64,000 bases of DNA from JADFQT01 sp965216025 (GTDB taxonomy: Bacteria > Chloroflexota > Dehalococcoidia > Lucifugimonadales > UBA3495): NCBI GenBank assembly GCA_965216025.1, contig CBDCEX010000011.1:62001-126000 (forward strand), in the 5' to 3' direction. Below are positions 24,701-33,878 of the stretch, piece by piece (position 1 is the first letter of the stretch; every line of letters starts with the position of its first letter). A program made the position numbers and the translations under genes. Under the pieces are notes generated by a model that was given only the letters and a program-made list of their open reading frames with translations, did no database searches and was not told the DNA's origin.

Positions 24701-25453
24701 CTACTCCTTCCAGAAACGCTCCTCGATGAACTTCCAGCCCTGGGGGACTACCTGCTCCTTGACATCGGCGATCATGCCCGGATGACCGCAGGCATATACA
24801 CGGGTATCCTCTTTGGGCAGGTTGAAGCTGTTCAGCTGCTCTTGGGCGATGGTATTAACCCGGCCTTTGGCTCCTTGCCAGCCGGAGTTCCTGGCTTCGG
24901 TGGGACGGCTAACCGTCGGTACAAAGCTGATGCAATCCGGGTGCTGCTGGGACAAACCGGCTAACTCTCCATCGTAGGTCAGCTCATCGGCATAGCTGGC
25001 TCCCAGCAGCAGGTAGAACATGTGCCCTTGCCGGCCGTCATGGAGATATTGACGGATCATGCTTACAAAAGGAGCCACGCCGGTGACCGTCGCCAGCATG
25101 AAGTGGTGGTGAACCTTTTCATCCAGCAAGAAAAGCCCCTTGGCCCGGGGCCGAATGGACATGGTGTCGCCCACTCGCATTTCCCACATCTTGGGAGTCA
25201 GCCCACCCTCGGGCACCAGCCCCACGAATATCTCCAGCTCTTGCTCATATGGGGCCGACACTATGGAATAAGGCCGCTCGACGCCCTCCCGGCCCAAGGT
25301 GCAGTATTGGCCCGGCTTAAACTCGAACCTACCCGGCTCAGGCTCCAGTTTGATCACCATCAAGTCCTCGGAAATGTCGGTGCGGTGGACCAATTTGGCC
25401 AAGGGCAATTCCGGGCGTTTCTTGGTGGTGGTCTCCAGCTTCACGTTGGTCAT
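24701..25453 (-). CDS. Ferredoxin--NADP(+) reductase-like flavoprotein
   Basis: A 250-residue FNR. 'FKPGQYCTLG' and 'ERPYSIVSAP' form the FAD-binding barrel (RxYS motif), 'LATVTGVAPFVSMIRQY' is the NAD(P)-binding pyrophosphate loop and 'VYACGHPGMIADVKE' the C-terminal nucleotide motif. The end 'FIEERFWKE' resembles bacterial Fpr enzymes, in which a C-terminal aromatic residue stacks on the flavin. It transfers electrons between NADPH and ferredoxin or flavodoxin. It lies 178 bp downstream of the NuoG-like gene on the same strand, suggesting a redox gene cluster. Confidence 0.9.
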   Translation of the reverse strand: MTNVKLETTTKKRPELPLAKLVHRTDISEDLMVIKLEPEPGRFEFKPGQYCTLGREGVERPYSIVSAPYEQELEIFVGLVPEGGLTPKMWEMRVGDTMSIRPRAKGLFLLDEKVHHHFMLATVTGVAPFVSMIRQYLHDGRQGHMFYLLLGASYADELTYDGELAGLSQQHPDCISFVPTVSRPTEARNSGWQGAKGRVNTIAQEQLNSFNLPKEDTRVYACGHPGMIADVKEQVVPQGWKFIEERFWKE

Positions 25454-25631
25454 TCGAATATTAATACTCCTGATATTTCCCCGGGGTGGAGAGCCTGCGC
25501 AAAACCTTTCTTATCATCGTCGCACACTTTTACTCCTAAACCCAGGGAAGAAACCCCTCAATTTTATGTTTCCCCGGTTTATAGTTGGCGAAAACGCCCC
25601 CTGGGTAGTTACCAGGCTCAGAGGCGTGGGA

Positions 25632-28571
25632 CTACTCCAATGTCACCCGAGTCAGGCGCGCCGGCAAAATATCCAGGGCGGGCACCCGGGACATGGGGTT
25701 CATCTCCTGGCTGGATTGCAAATCCACCGCCAGCTGTCCGAAGAGGAAAGTGACGGCAACCATTCCCCGGGGAATCGAATCGTCCAGCGCGGCAACTCCT
25801 ACCAGCCTTCCCCTGGGCGTTGCTACTTCCACCGTATCGCCGGGGCTGATGTCTCCAGCGGCGGCGTCCGTCGGATTCAACTGCACCAGCTCCTCCCGGA
25901 CTATTCGGTTGAGGTCCTCCTCCATTTCAATCCGCGTTTCCCGGTCCCGCTGCAGCAGCACCCGGCCAGGTACATACCACAATGGGGACTCCCCGCCTGG
26001 TCCGCCCTCGGGCAGGCGGAACTCCGGAGCGATGGTAGCTGCCTTGCCGGCGGAAAAACCCTCCGCATAGAGGATCGAGCAGCCCAGCGCCTCCTGAGAC
26101 GGGCAGGGCCACTGGATACCTCGCTGCTCGACCGTCGCATACAGCAGCTGGGTCGGCTTGGGGGCTTCCATTATGGCCGAACCGGCCGCCAAACCGGTGG
26201 CTGAGCCTCCGGCGGATGTCCCCACCAGGATGGGCAGCGGACTCGGCTGAGAGACCGGCTGAGAGACCGGGGCGGCTTCGCTCTCCAGGCGTTGAAGGGA
26301 GATTCCCCGATAATTGGGGACCACCCGCGCCAGCTCCTCCATTACCTCCGAGGGAGACGCGTGGTCGAACCCGGGTACATTCATACGGCTGGCCAGCTGG
26401 CTCAGAACCCAGCCTTCGGATTTAGCCCGGTCGTTATTTCTGGCGTTATTCCTCGCGTTATTTCTTCGGATGCTGGGCCGCAGTCTCTGAATTCGACGCT
26501 CCAGGTTGGTATAGGTGCCGTCCTTTTCGGCAAAGGTCACTCGCGGCAACACGACGTGGGCTCTCTGAGCGGCCGGACTCAGGAAAGTGTCCTGGACCAC
26601 CAGAAACTCCAGCCGCTCCAGCGCCGCCAGGCCGTCGGACAATCTGCCGTTTTCCAGGTTTGGCATATCCCCAATCAGTAACATAGCCTTGAGGCGGCCT
26701 TCCAGCGCAGCCTCGATAGCCGAGGCGACGCCCAGACCCCGCTCCACCGGCAAAGTACAACCCCAGACTCCTTCCAGCTCCTGACGAGCGGCATCATCTC
26801 GCCAGGGGCGACCACCCGGCAGGCGGATAGGAACACAGCCCAAGTCCCAAGCGCCCTGCTCGTTGGCGCCCGGCCGCAGGGGAAACAATCCCGTGCCCGA
26901 TTTACCCAGGTTGCCCGTGAGCAGCGCCAGGTCGGCCAGGCTATGCACGCAATCTCGCTGGAGTTCCTGGGGAATATTGTCCAGGGCGTACACTATCGCG
27001 GCCTTCTCAGCTTCGCCGAAAAGCCTGGCCGCCCCAGCGATTTCCTCCGCTGCAACTTGAGTAGCCTGGACCACCTGCCCCAGGTCCAGGGACTCCAAGG
27101 CGTAGCGGAGGGTATCCGGGTCTTCGCAGAACTCCTCCAGCCACTCAGTGCGCTCCAGGCCCTGCTCCACCAACGATTTTAGGATGCCTCCCAGCAGCAA
27201 CAGCTCGCTTCCCGGCGCCGGCCTCAGCCAGGAATCGGCGTATCGGGTTAGCTCCACCTCCCGGGGGTCGATCACTATCAGGTGGGTTCCCTTTTTTGCC
27301 GCGCTCTTAATGGGCACCCCAATCACGTTATGCTCTTCCGTAAGGTTGGAGTTAAATATCAGGATGCAATTCGCCTGCTCCAGGTCCCAAATAGGATTGG
27401 TAGCGGCGGCGTAACCCAGGGCTCGCTCCAGCCCAATCGCCAGTTCCGGTGTTATATTAGATGATTGGTCGACGTTATTGGTGCCCATCACCACCCGGGC
27501 GAATTTTTGCGCCAGGTAAAGCTCCTCGTTGGTGCTGTCAGGAGCGGCCAGCAGGGCAAAGGAATCACCCTGATAATCGGCCAGTTTGGCCGCGACCAGA
27601 TCCAGGGCCTGGTCCCAGGTGGCCTCCTCCAGCCCCTGGGCTCCCCGGATTAACGGCTTGGTCAACCGGGCTGCCTGATTGACGAATTCCAGGCCGAACT
27701 TGCCCTTGAAGCAGGCCTGTCCCCGGTTGGCTGGGGAATTTAGCTCCGGCACCACCCGGATAAGCTTTCCTACAATGTTGATCTCCAGGTTCAGCTGGCA
27801 GCCCACCGGGCAGTGGGGGCAGATGGTCCTCTCCACCCTTCTGGCCTTCTCCCATTTGTGCTCCCGCTCCACCAGCGCTCCCACCGGACAAACATCCAGG
27901 CAGGCGCCGCAGAACTCGCAGCCCGACTCCAGCAGCGAACTGCCGAAGGAGGTGCCCACCAACGCCCGTCCGGAGCGGTCGGTGAAACAAATCGCGTCAT
28001 CGCCGCGCACCTCTTCGCAGACTCGCACACAGCGGCCGCAGGTGATGCAGAGATTGTAGTCCCGGTCATAAAATGGGTCGCTAACCTCCAGAGGGATTTG
28101 CCGGTATTCGTATCCCAGGGGCGACTCCAGCTCCATCCCCAAATACCGCACGGTATCTTTGAACTCGCACCGCTCGTTCTTGGGGCAGGTAACACAGCGG
28201 TCGTTGACCGATACGTGCCGCAGACAAATGTCGGTAGGACCGCAGATATCAACCCGATGACAGGTTAGGCAACCGTTGGGGTGTTCGGCGATGAGCATTT
28301 CCATGACGGCGCGGCGCAGCTCGCCAACGTCATGCGACTCGCTTTGGACCTTCATGCCGTCTTGAACCGGCAGGGTGCACGAGGCGGGAAAACCCCGGCC
28401 GCCCTCCACAGAGACCACGCACATGCGGCAGGCGGCGAAGGGTTTCATGCCGGAGTGGTAGCACAGGTAGGGAATATAAATCCCGGCGTCTATGGCGGCC
28501 TCTAACACCATCTTGCCTGGCTGGGTGGTTATCTCCTGACCGTCTATGGAGATGGTTATATCATCGGCCAT
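25632..28571 (-). CDS. NuoG / formate dehydrogenase alpha-like iron-sulfur molybdopterin protein
   Basis: The 979-residue protein has the complete N-terminal cluster array: a [2Fe-2S] ferredoxin domain (C37, C48, C51, C65), a His-ligated [4Fe-4S] (H97, C101, C104, C110), an extra Cys set (C116, C126, C129, C135), a 2x[4Fe-4S] ferredoxin domain ('CITCGRCVRVC', 'CEFCGACLDVCPVG') and the 'CPHCPVGC' cluster of the molybdopterin domain. The C-terminal bis-MGD fold continues to 'RVPALDILPARLTRVTLE'. At the position where formate dehydrogenases have the Sec/Cys molybdenum ligand ('..CHSP..') this protein reads 'SSNITPELAIGL', without Cys, Sec or TGA. So it may be a non-catalytic NuoG-like electron conduit or act on another substrate. 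It forms an operon with NuoF- and NuoE-like genes. Confidence 0.88.
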   Translation of the reverse strand: MADDITISIDGQEITTQPGKMVLEAAIDAGIYIPYLCYHSGMKPFAACRMCVVSVEGGRGFPASCTLPVQDGMKVQSESHDVGELRRAVMEMLIAEHPNGCLTCHRVDICGPTDICLRHVSVNDRCVTCPKNERCEFKDTVRYLGMELESPLGYEYRQIPLEVSDPFYDRDYNLCITCGRCVRVCEEVRGDDAICFTDRSGRALVGTSFGSSLLESGCEFCGACLDVCPVGALVEREHKWEKARRVERTICPHCPVGCQLNLEINIVGKLIRVVPELNSPANRGQACFKGKFGLEFVNQAARLTKPLIRGAQGLEEATWDQALDLVAAKLADYQGDSFALLAAPDSTNEELYLAQKFARVVMGTNNVDQSSNITPELAIGLERALGYAAATNPIWDLEQANCILIFNSNLTEEHNVIGVPIKSAAKKGTHLIVIDPREVELTRYADSWLRPAPGSELLLLGGILKSLVEQGLERTEWLEEFCEDPDTLRYALESLDLGQVVQATQVAAEEIAGAARLFGEAEKAAIVYALDNIPQELQRDCVHSLADLALLTGNLGKSGTGLFPLRPGANEQGAWDLGCVPIRLPGGRPWRDDAARQELEGVWGCTLPVERGLGVASAIEAALEGRLKAMLLIGDMPNLENGRLSDGLAALERLEFLVVQDTFLSPAAQRAHVVLPRVTFAEKDGTYTNLERRIQRLRPSIRRNNARNNARNNDRAKSEGWVLSQLASRMNVPGFDHASPSEVMEELARVVPNYRGISLQRLESEAAPVSQPVSQPSPLPILVGTSAGGSATGLAAGSAIMEAPKPTQLLYATVEQRGIQWPCPSQEALGCSILYAEGFSAGKAATIAPEFRLPEGGPGGESPLWYVPGRVLLQRDRETRIEMEEDLNRIVREELVQLNPTDAAAGDISPGDTVEVATPRGRLVGVAALDDSIPRGMVAVTFLFGQLAVDLQSSQEMNPMSRVPALDILPARLTRVTLE

Positions 28572-28645
28572 GTATCCTATAACTCCCTACGAAGAGTCCG
28601 GGATAAGTGGATTCGAGAATGTCGTGGAGGCAAAAGAGTCAGGAG

Positions 28646-30343
28646 CTAATCGGTTCCCCGAAGGGTCAACTTGGGCGTGAAGCGGGGAGCCTGGCACCGG
28701 CCGGTGGCGCAGCGGCGCTCCGAGATATGCTCCTCGAACTCCCCCCCGAAATATTGCAGCGCCGACGACACCGGGTTGAAGCCCAGTTGCCCGTGGCCGC
28801 AGAGGGAGCCCGCCTGCATGTTGACACCAATCCGGCGCATCAAATCCAGGTCTTCCGCAGCGCCTTCCAACCGGCAAATGCGCTCCAGCACCTCCAACAG
28901 ATGGGTCATACCCATGCGGCAAGGGAAACACTTACCGCAAGACTCGTACTGGCAAAAGGCGATCAGCACCCGGGTCAGGTCCACGATACAGGTATCCTCG
29001 TCCGCCGCGATGATGCCGCCGGAACCCAGGATGGCGCCGGCGTTTCTAAAGGTTTCAAAGTCCAGCACCAGGTCCACGCTGTCCGCTCCCAGGACGCCGC
29101 CCAAAGGTCCTCCGGTTTGAACCAGCTTCAAGGCCTTGCCGCCCGGCACGCCGCCTGCGGTCTGGTACAAAACGTCACTGAGGGTTACCCCCATGGGGAC
29201 CTCCACCATGCCGGTGTACCGAAGGGAGCCGGTCAGGCAGAGGATGGCGGTGCCCGTGCTCTGCTCGTAGCCGATGTTGGCGAACCACTCGCCGCCCCGC
29301 GACACGATCTCCGGAACGTAGGCCAGGGTCTTGACGTTGTTGATGTTGGTAGGTTTGCCGAAGACCCCCACCTGGGCCGGGAAGGGGGGGCGAAACCTTG
29401 GCATCGCCCGGGAGCCTTCGATTGCTTCCATCAACGCCGTTTCCTCGCCGGACACGTAGGAGTCCCCGGTCAGGGCTACCTCTAGATCGAAGCTGAAGTC
29501 ACTACCCAGGATGTGCTCGCCCAGTAGCCCCAGCTGGTAGGCCTGCTGGACGGCGGTCTGGGCCCGTTCAATGGGACCATCGTGCCCGTGGCGGATGAAG
29601 ATGTACCCGTAGTTGGCGCCGGTGGCGTAGCCGGCCAGGATTATGCCTTCCACCACCGTGTGAGGGTCGCTCTCCAGGATGCCCTTGTCGTTAAAAGCTC
29701 CGGGGTCTCCCTCTTCGCAGTTGCAGAGTATGTATTTGACCGGAGCGTTGGAGCCGGCCAGGAAGCGCCATTTGGTCGCGGTGGGAAAGGCGGCGCCCCC
29801 CCGGCCGCGTAACCCAGACAGATTCACCTGCTCCAGGGTATTTTCCGGAGAGCCTTCGGAGAGAGCCTGGCTCAGCGCCGCGTATCCACCGTTGGCCACG
29901 TACTGGTAAATGTCGTCGGGGTCGATATTTCCTACGTTCCGCATAGCGACCCGATTTTCCTTCGCCCGCATCGGGTGCTGATTCAGATCGCTGATTCCAG
30001 CAATCGATGGCTCGCCCAGCTGGCCCAAAGCCAGGCGGTCCAAGGGAACCCCCAGTCCCAGGTGGGATTCGACGATCTCCTCCACCAATTGAGGCGTCAC
30101 GTTTCCGTAGAAAACCCGGGCCTGACCGGGCAGCTGAACATCCACTAGGGGCTCGGCAAAACAAAGTCCCAGACAGCCTACCCGGCTAACCTGGGCAGTC
30201 AAATCTCGACTCCTGATGGCTGCTTCTATGGCTCCCAGCACCTCATCGCAGCCAGCTGCCTGCCCGCACAGGGCGGCCCCCACCCGGATCCAGGGCCGGT
30301 CACCGGCGTTCAAAGCCTGCCAGCGATCCTGGGCTTCCGCCAA
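28646..30343 (-). CDS. NADH dehydrogenase subunit F-like protein (NuoF/HoxF type)
   Basis: The 565-residue flavoprotein carries an N-terminal thioredoxin-like [2Fe-2S] domain (about 1-105; 'CGQAAGC' and 'CLGLCFAEP'), then the 51-kDa subunit domain with 'GLRGRGGAAFPTATKW' (NADH and FMN), 'CNCEEGDPGAFNDK', 'SYVSGEETALMEAIEG', and the [4Fe-4S] motif 'SCGKCFPCRMG' with the later Cys in 'GSLCGHGQLG'. It oxidises NADH through FMN and passes electrons to the iron-sulfur chain of the NuoG-like partner. The fused N-terminal domain is typical of soluble bifurcating hydrogenase or formate dehydrogenase modules rather than canonical complex I. Confidence 0.92.
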   Translation of the reverse strand: MAEAQDRWQALNAGDRPWIRVGAALCGQAAGCDEVLGAIEAAIRSRDLTAQVSRVGCLGLCFAEPLVDVQLPGQARVFYGNVTPQLVEEIVESHLGLGVPLDRLALGQLGEPSIAGISDLNQHPMRAKENRVAMRNVGNIDPDDIYQYVANGGYAALSQALSEGSPENTLEQVNLSGLRGRGGAAFPTATKWRFLAGSNAPVKYILCNCEEGDPGAFNDKGILESDPHTVVEGIILAGYATGANYGYIFIRHGHDGPIERAQTAVQQAYQLGLLGEHILGSDFSFDLEVALTGDSYVSGEETALMEAIEGSRAMPRFRPPFPAQVGVFGKPTNINNVKTLAYVPEIVSRGGEWFANIGYEQSTGTAILCLTGSLRYTGMVEVPMGVTLSDVLYQTAGGVPGGKALKLVQTGGPLGGVLGADSVDLVLDFETFRNAGAILGSGGIIAADEDTCIVDLTRVLIAFCQYESCGKCFPCRMGMTHLLEVLERICRLEGAAEDLDLMRRIGVNMQAGSLCGHGQLGFNPVSSALQYFGGEFEEHISERRCATGRCQAPRFTPKLTLRGTD

Positions 30344-30476
30344 AATATCTTGGTAGCTTATGTTAACCTCGCGGCTCGGGCAGAATACTTAGGCTGACGC
30401 AGCGCGACTCTCCGCCCCGGTTATGACCTAACTGAGCAAAGACCACCGGGCCAAAACACTGGGGGCACCAAATTCG

Positions 30477-30968
30477 TCATGAGCCGCTATGAGTATCTGG
30501 GCCCGGCCGGCCGAGCAACTGGGCTACCCGAATCCGGGCCGCCTCCGGCGACACCCGGCCCGCCAGATGGTGATCGATGGACATGACCGGCGCCAGGGCA
30601 CAGGCGCCCAGGCAGGTGTTGTAGCGCAGCGAAATCTCGCCGTCCGGCGTGTCGCCCTCGCCCTCCAGCCCCACCGCCTCCAGCACGGCCTGGATCACCG
30701 GCATGGCTCCCACCAGGTGGCAGGAAGGACCCCAACAGACCTCCACGCTGTGGACGCAGGGAGGCTTAAAACGGAAGTTAGGGTAGAAAGACGCTACCGC
30801 CCAGACATCGTTAACGGTGGATTTGGTGAGGGCCGCTACCTCTTCCACCGCTTCTTTGGGGATATAGCCCAACTCGTCTTCAACGGCCAGTAGCGAGGAC
30901 AGAGTAGTTACCGTCGGTTGGGGCTGGTTGTGGACGGCCTGGATAATCCGCTGCCTGAGTCCATCCAT
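30477..30968 (-). CDS. NADH dehydrogenase subunit E-like protein (24 kDa, [2Fe-2S])
   Basis: A 163-residue NuoE/HoxE-type protein. A helical N-terminal part ('LLAVEDELGYIPKEAVEEVA') is followed by the thioredoxin-like domain with 'VEVCWGPSCHLVGA' and 'YNTCLGACALAPVM', the four cysteines binding [2Fe-2S]. It is first in the E-F-G operon, the order of soluble NADH-oxidising modules. Other Nuo membrane subunits are not present in the window, so a soluble complex is more likely than complex I. Confidence 0.9.
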   Translation of the reverse strand: MDGLRQRIIQAVHNQPQPTVTTLSSLLAVEDELGYIPKEAVEEVAALTKSTVNDVWAVASFYPNFRFKPPCVHSVEVCWGPSCHLVGAMPVIQAVLEAVGLEGEGDTPDGEISLRYNTCLGACALAPVMSIDHHLAGRVSPEAARIRVAQLLGRPGPDTHSGS

Positions 30969-31163
30969 ATGCCGGACTCCCGGTTCCAGACTCCCGTTTC
31001 CAGAGAGCTGAGCCCGGATTAGTTCGTGAATTTTGTAACAATCTACCGGCCCATCCTACCACAGGGCCTGGTGGTGCTTCAACACGGAGGGGTGGCCATC
31101 CCGGGCAGGCTTATAGCGCGTCCCGCCGGGTTACCTAAGCATGCTGGGAATCGCCCAAGCCCA

Positions 31164-31545
31164 ATGCGCCGGGGCCGCAGTTCAATGTGAGATGGGACCA
31201 GTTATGGCTGGGAGTTTCGGGTCAGGAAGCTGGATTCTCGGCTCCACCATCCAGGACCTTACTCATCGCCGATTTGAATATCTCGTAGGGATGGGCACCG
31301 GTAAAAATCAAATTGCCCACCAAAAAGGTGGGAATCCCCTGGATGCCGTATTTTATGCGCCGGGGCCGCAGTTCAATGTGAGATGGGACCAGTTATGGCT
31401 GGGAGTTTCGGGTCAGGAAGCTGGATTCTCGGCTCCACCATCCAGGACCTTACTCATCGCCGATTTGAATATCTCGTAGGGATGGGCACCGGTAAAAATC
31501 AAATTGCCCACCAAAAAGGTGGGAATCCCCTGGATGCCGTATTTT
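31164..31545. repeat. Perfect tandem duplication of a 191-bp unit covering the 3' end of the FrnE-like gene
   Basis: Bases 31164-31354 and 31355-31545 read identically through the whole unit. The second copy includes the last ~44 codons of the FrnE-like selenoprotein gene (stop at 31413), and the first is an orphan copy of the same 3' end downstream of the stop. Identity of both copies implies a very recent event or an assembly artefact. Confidence 0.9.
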
Positions 31546-32066
31546 AACGCTTCCTGGTACTGTCCCATTACGGTATCGGAGTAGTGATGATTGGCCAGCC
31601 GTTCCATTAATTCATCAGAATCCAGGGACACCGCTCGGGCCAGACCTTGGATCACGGTTAAATCCCCCAGGTCTTCCCGGTCCTCCCAATAGGCTTTGTA
31701 CGCCGCATGGTGAAATTCCAGGAATTTCCCCTGCTGCTGGGCGTACTCGGTGGCTTCCAAAATATAGCTGGTGTTGGGCGTCACCCTGGGTGGCCGCATT
31801 ATCAGATTGGACTCACGGGCATTGCTGCGCAGGGGTTCGCTGAGCTCATCACCGGTCTCGCCGGCCCTGGGCTGCCGCATCAGGCCTTCCTTGGGGGTAT
31901 CCGGCCGCAACAGATAGGCCCGACCCTCCACGGCAACGTCAAACTCTTGACCCAACCTGTCGACTCTTTCCAGGCCGACATAGCACCAGGGTCAAATATA
32001 GTCGTACCAAACAACTATGCGAACTGGGCTGGAGACATTCAGGGAATTCTGTGCCGCTTCGGTCAT
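31413..32066 (-). CDS. FrnE-like DsbA-family oxidoreductase, predicted selenoprotein (Sec at codon 25, TGA 31994-31992)
   Basis: The ATG at 32066 has GGAGCG upstream. It reads MTEAAQNSLNVSSPVRIVVWYDYI, then TGA, then PWCYVGLERVDRL, and is open to the stop at 31413 (217 codons). FrnE/2-hydroxychromene-2-carboxylate isomerase-type proteins have 'DYICPWCYVG', so the TGA replaces exactly the first Cys of C-P-W-C, leaving U-P-W-C. The helical insertion 'FLEFHHAAYKAYW' and the cis-Pro loop 'GIQGIPTFLVGN' (P at about 182) complete the fold. Without readthrough, translation would begin at a TTG at 31955 after the active site. It is likely a cytoplasmic dithiol/selenothiol oxidoreductase. A hairpin surrounding the TGA supports Sec decoding. 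Confidence 0.85.
31947..31995 (-). promoter_or_regulatory. Candidate SECIS stem-loop around the FrnE-like TGA
   Basis: On the minus strand TTGACCC (31995-31989, containing the TGA) pairs with GGGTCAA (31953-31947), and inside it TGTCG (31980-31976) pairs with CGACA (31962-31958). The inner loop begins 16 nt after the TGA with G, and a minimal CT/AG pair would present GGAAAG about 20 nt from it. The UGA at the base of the stem resembles the E. coli fdhF arrangement. Confidence 0.6.
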
Positions 32067-32324
32067 GGGGCGCTCCTTCAACCAGGCCCTAAGGCTACCG
32101 GAGACCACCGAACGCAGCTTTAAGGGACAACACTATTCAGTGGTGAGGTGAAGGGAGTGTAGCAGCGGCCCGTTTACTGGTCAACCTGCGCCGGTCCAGA
32201 AACAAGCCGGGGATTGGACCGAAAATCAGGCCAGCACCTGCTTGATTACCTCGGATAAATGCTGGGGACGGAAGGGTTTGGACAGCATTCCCGCGGCGCC
32301 CCGGCGCATCAGGTCATGCACCGA

Positions 32325-33878
32325 TTAACGATAAGGGTCGCCCGTAGCGATAACCACCTTCATCTGGTCATCGATTTCCTTGAGGCGATCAAAGGTTTCC
32401 ATCCCGTCGATGCCCGGCAAGGTCATGTCCAGAATCACCGCATCAATTTTGGCCCCAGGCCGGCTGCAAATGTTCAGCGCTTCCTCACCGTCCGCGGCGG
32501 ACACCACCTCGTAGCCTTCCTGCACCAAGAAGTTTTTGAGTATATCCCGGAGCATGGTTTCATCATCCACCACCAGCAGCCTTTTGGGCCGCGTAGCCAC
32601 CGCAGCACCGGCTTCGGCGGAAGGGGAGCCGGACTCCACCGGCAGCCAGATCTCGATGGTGGTCCCCTGTTCCGGCTGGCTATCCACTTCCATAAATCCC
32701 CGCAGGTTACAAACCGTTTCGTAAACCTCCGTCATACCCAACCCTCGCATCTTTCCCGGCTTGGTGGTGAAAAAGGGGTCGAGTATCTGGGCTTTGGTCT
32801 TTTCATCCATTCCCACGCCGGTATCCCTGACCCGGAGCCGGATAAACGCCGGCTGGTCATCTTCCCCCAAATCCTCCGGCAACTCTCCCGATCCCTCCTT
32901 CCGGGCAAGCTCCAGGCTGGTGCGCCAGGAGAGGGTCCCGCCCTGGGGCATTGCCTCGACAGCGTTTTGCCAAAGAGCACGACAGAGCTGGGCCAATCTG
33001 TCCTGATCCCCCAACAACTCGGGCAACTGGTTGTCGAGCTCTACCACCAGGTCGATTTCCCCGGGCTGGTCTACCCGGCCGGTCTCGATTGCCTCTTGAA
33101 CCAGCTGGTTCAGATCCAGCGAGACCGGCTCAGCGGGGAAGTCGATGGAGAAAATGGAAAGCCGGTTAGTCAGCTTCAGCGCTTCCGCGCCGGACAGCTC
33201 TATCTGCTCGGCCAACCCCCGGTTTTGTTCGTCCTCTTTCAACCGGTTCTGAAGGATTGAGGCGAAACCCTGCATCACGGCGATATGGTTGTTGAAATCA
33301 TGGGCCATTTTGCGGGAGAACCCTTTGGCCACGGCTATGCAGCGTCGGAGCTCTGCGTCTTCCTGACTGTCCTGCCCCCAGCCTGAGGACATAACATCAG
33401 GCCCGGTCAGGCGATTGAATGGGCGATTAAAGACGTAAAGGGCGACCAGGCCTCCAACCTCGTCCAACAGGGGCAGCAGCCTGGCTGAAACCCGAATCGG
33501 CGGGGATGAGGACTTCTCCAGAGCCAGCCCGTCTAAATTATATTCCAGGACCGGCAGTTCCACGGCTTCTCCCCGAAAAGCCTTCTCCAGCGCCTCACCC
33601 TGGGGGTCACCGGGAACGGTGCAGTGCTCCCAAAGGTTCAGCCGGCCCACCAGCGCCGAACCATCCTCCACACCGAAGAGGTTCTTGGTGCCGGGATTGA
33701 GCCAGCCGCAAAGCCCCGAAGCGTCCATAACCATGACGCTCGCCAAGGAGTCCCGAGCGGCCTGCTCGACCACGGTCAGCACGGAGAGGCTGCTGATGGA
33801 AGCGGCAGACTCCAGCGCATCCGGCCCACCCCGGGGGCTAGGCCTGTTGGTATCAGCTCTGATGGTTGGCAGATCCAT
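32325..33878 (-). CDS. Hybrid sensor histidine kinase / response regulator, receiver cut by a TAA stop
   Basis: 517 residues: a PAS-like sensor region (about 35-155), a dimerisation helix with phospho-acceptor 'MAHDFNNHIA' (H193), the HATPase domain ('NAVEAM' at ~305, 'DTGVGMDE' at ~352, a glycine-rich 'GKMRGLGMTEV' at ~375-385) and a receiver domain ('LLVVDDE' ~434-440, phospho-Asp in 'VILDMTLPG', D484). No transmembrane helix is seen, so it is a cytoplasmic sensor. The TAA at 32327-32325 follows 'ATGDPYR'; the same frame then continues SVHDLMRRGAAGMLSKPFRP to a TGA at 32226, a normal receiver ending with the conserved Lys. A single GAA-to-TAA change would explain it. The shortened receiver lacks its last strand and helix. 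Confidence 0.85.
   Translation of the reverse strand: MDLPTIRADTNRPSPRGGPDALESAASISSLSVLTVVEQAARDSLASVMVMDASGLCGWLNPGTKNLFGVEDGSALVGRLNLWEHCTVPGDPQGEALEKAFRGEAVELPVLEYNLDGLALEKSSSPPIRVSARLLPLLDEVGGLVALYVFNRPFNRLTGPDVMSSGWGQDSQEDAELRRCIAVAKGFSRKMAHDFNNHIAVMQGFASILQNRLKEDEQNRGLAEQIELSGAEALKLTNRLSIFSIDFPAEPVSLDLNQLVQEAIETGRVDQPGEIDLVVELDNQLPELLGDQDRLAQLCRALWQNAVEAMPQGGTLSWRTSLELARKEGSGELPEDLGEDDQPAFIRLRVRDTGVGMDEKTKAQILDPFFTTKPGKMRGLGMTEVYETVCNLRGFMEVDSQPEQGTTIEIWLPVESGSPSAEAGAAVATRPKRLLVVDDETMLRDILKNFLVQEGYEVVSAADGEEALNICSRPGAKIDAVILDMTLPGIDGMETFDRLKEIDDQMKVVIATGDPYR

Noticed and set aside
32259..33260. 333-residue plus-strand frame
   Set aside because: Antisense to the histidine kinase, which has clear motifs; the plus frame has none.
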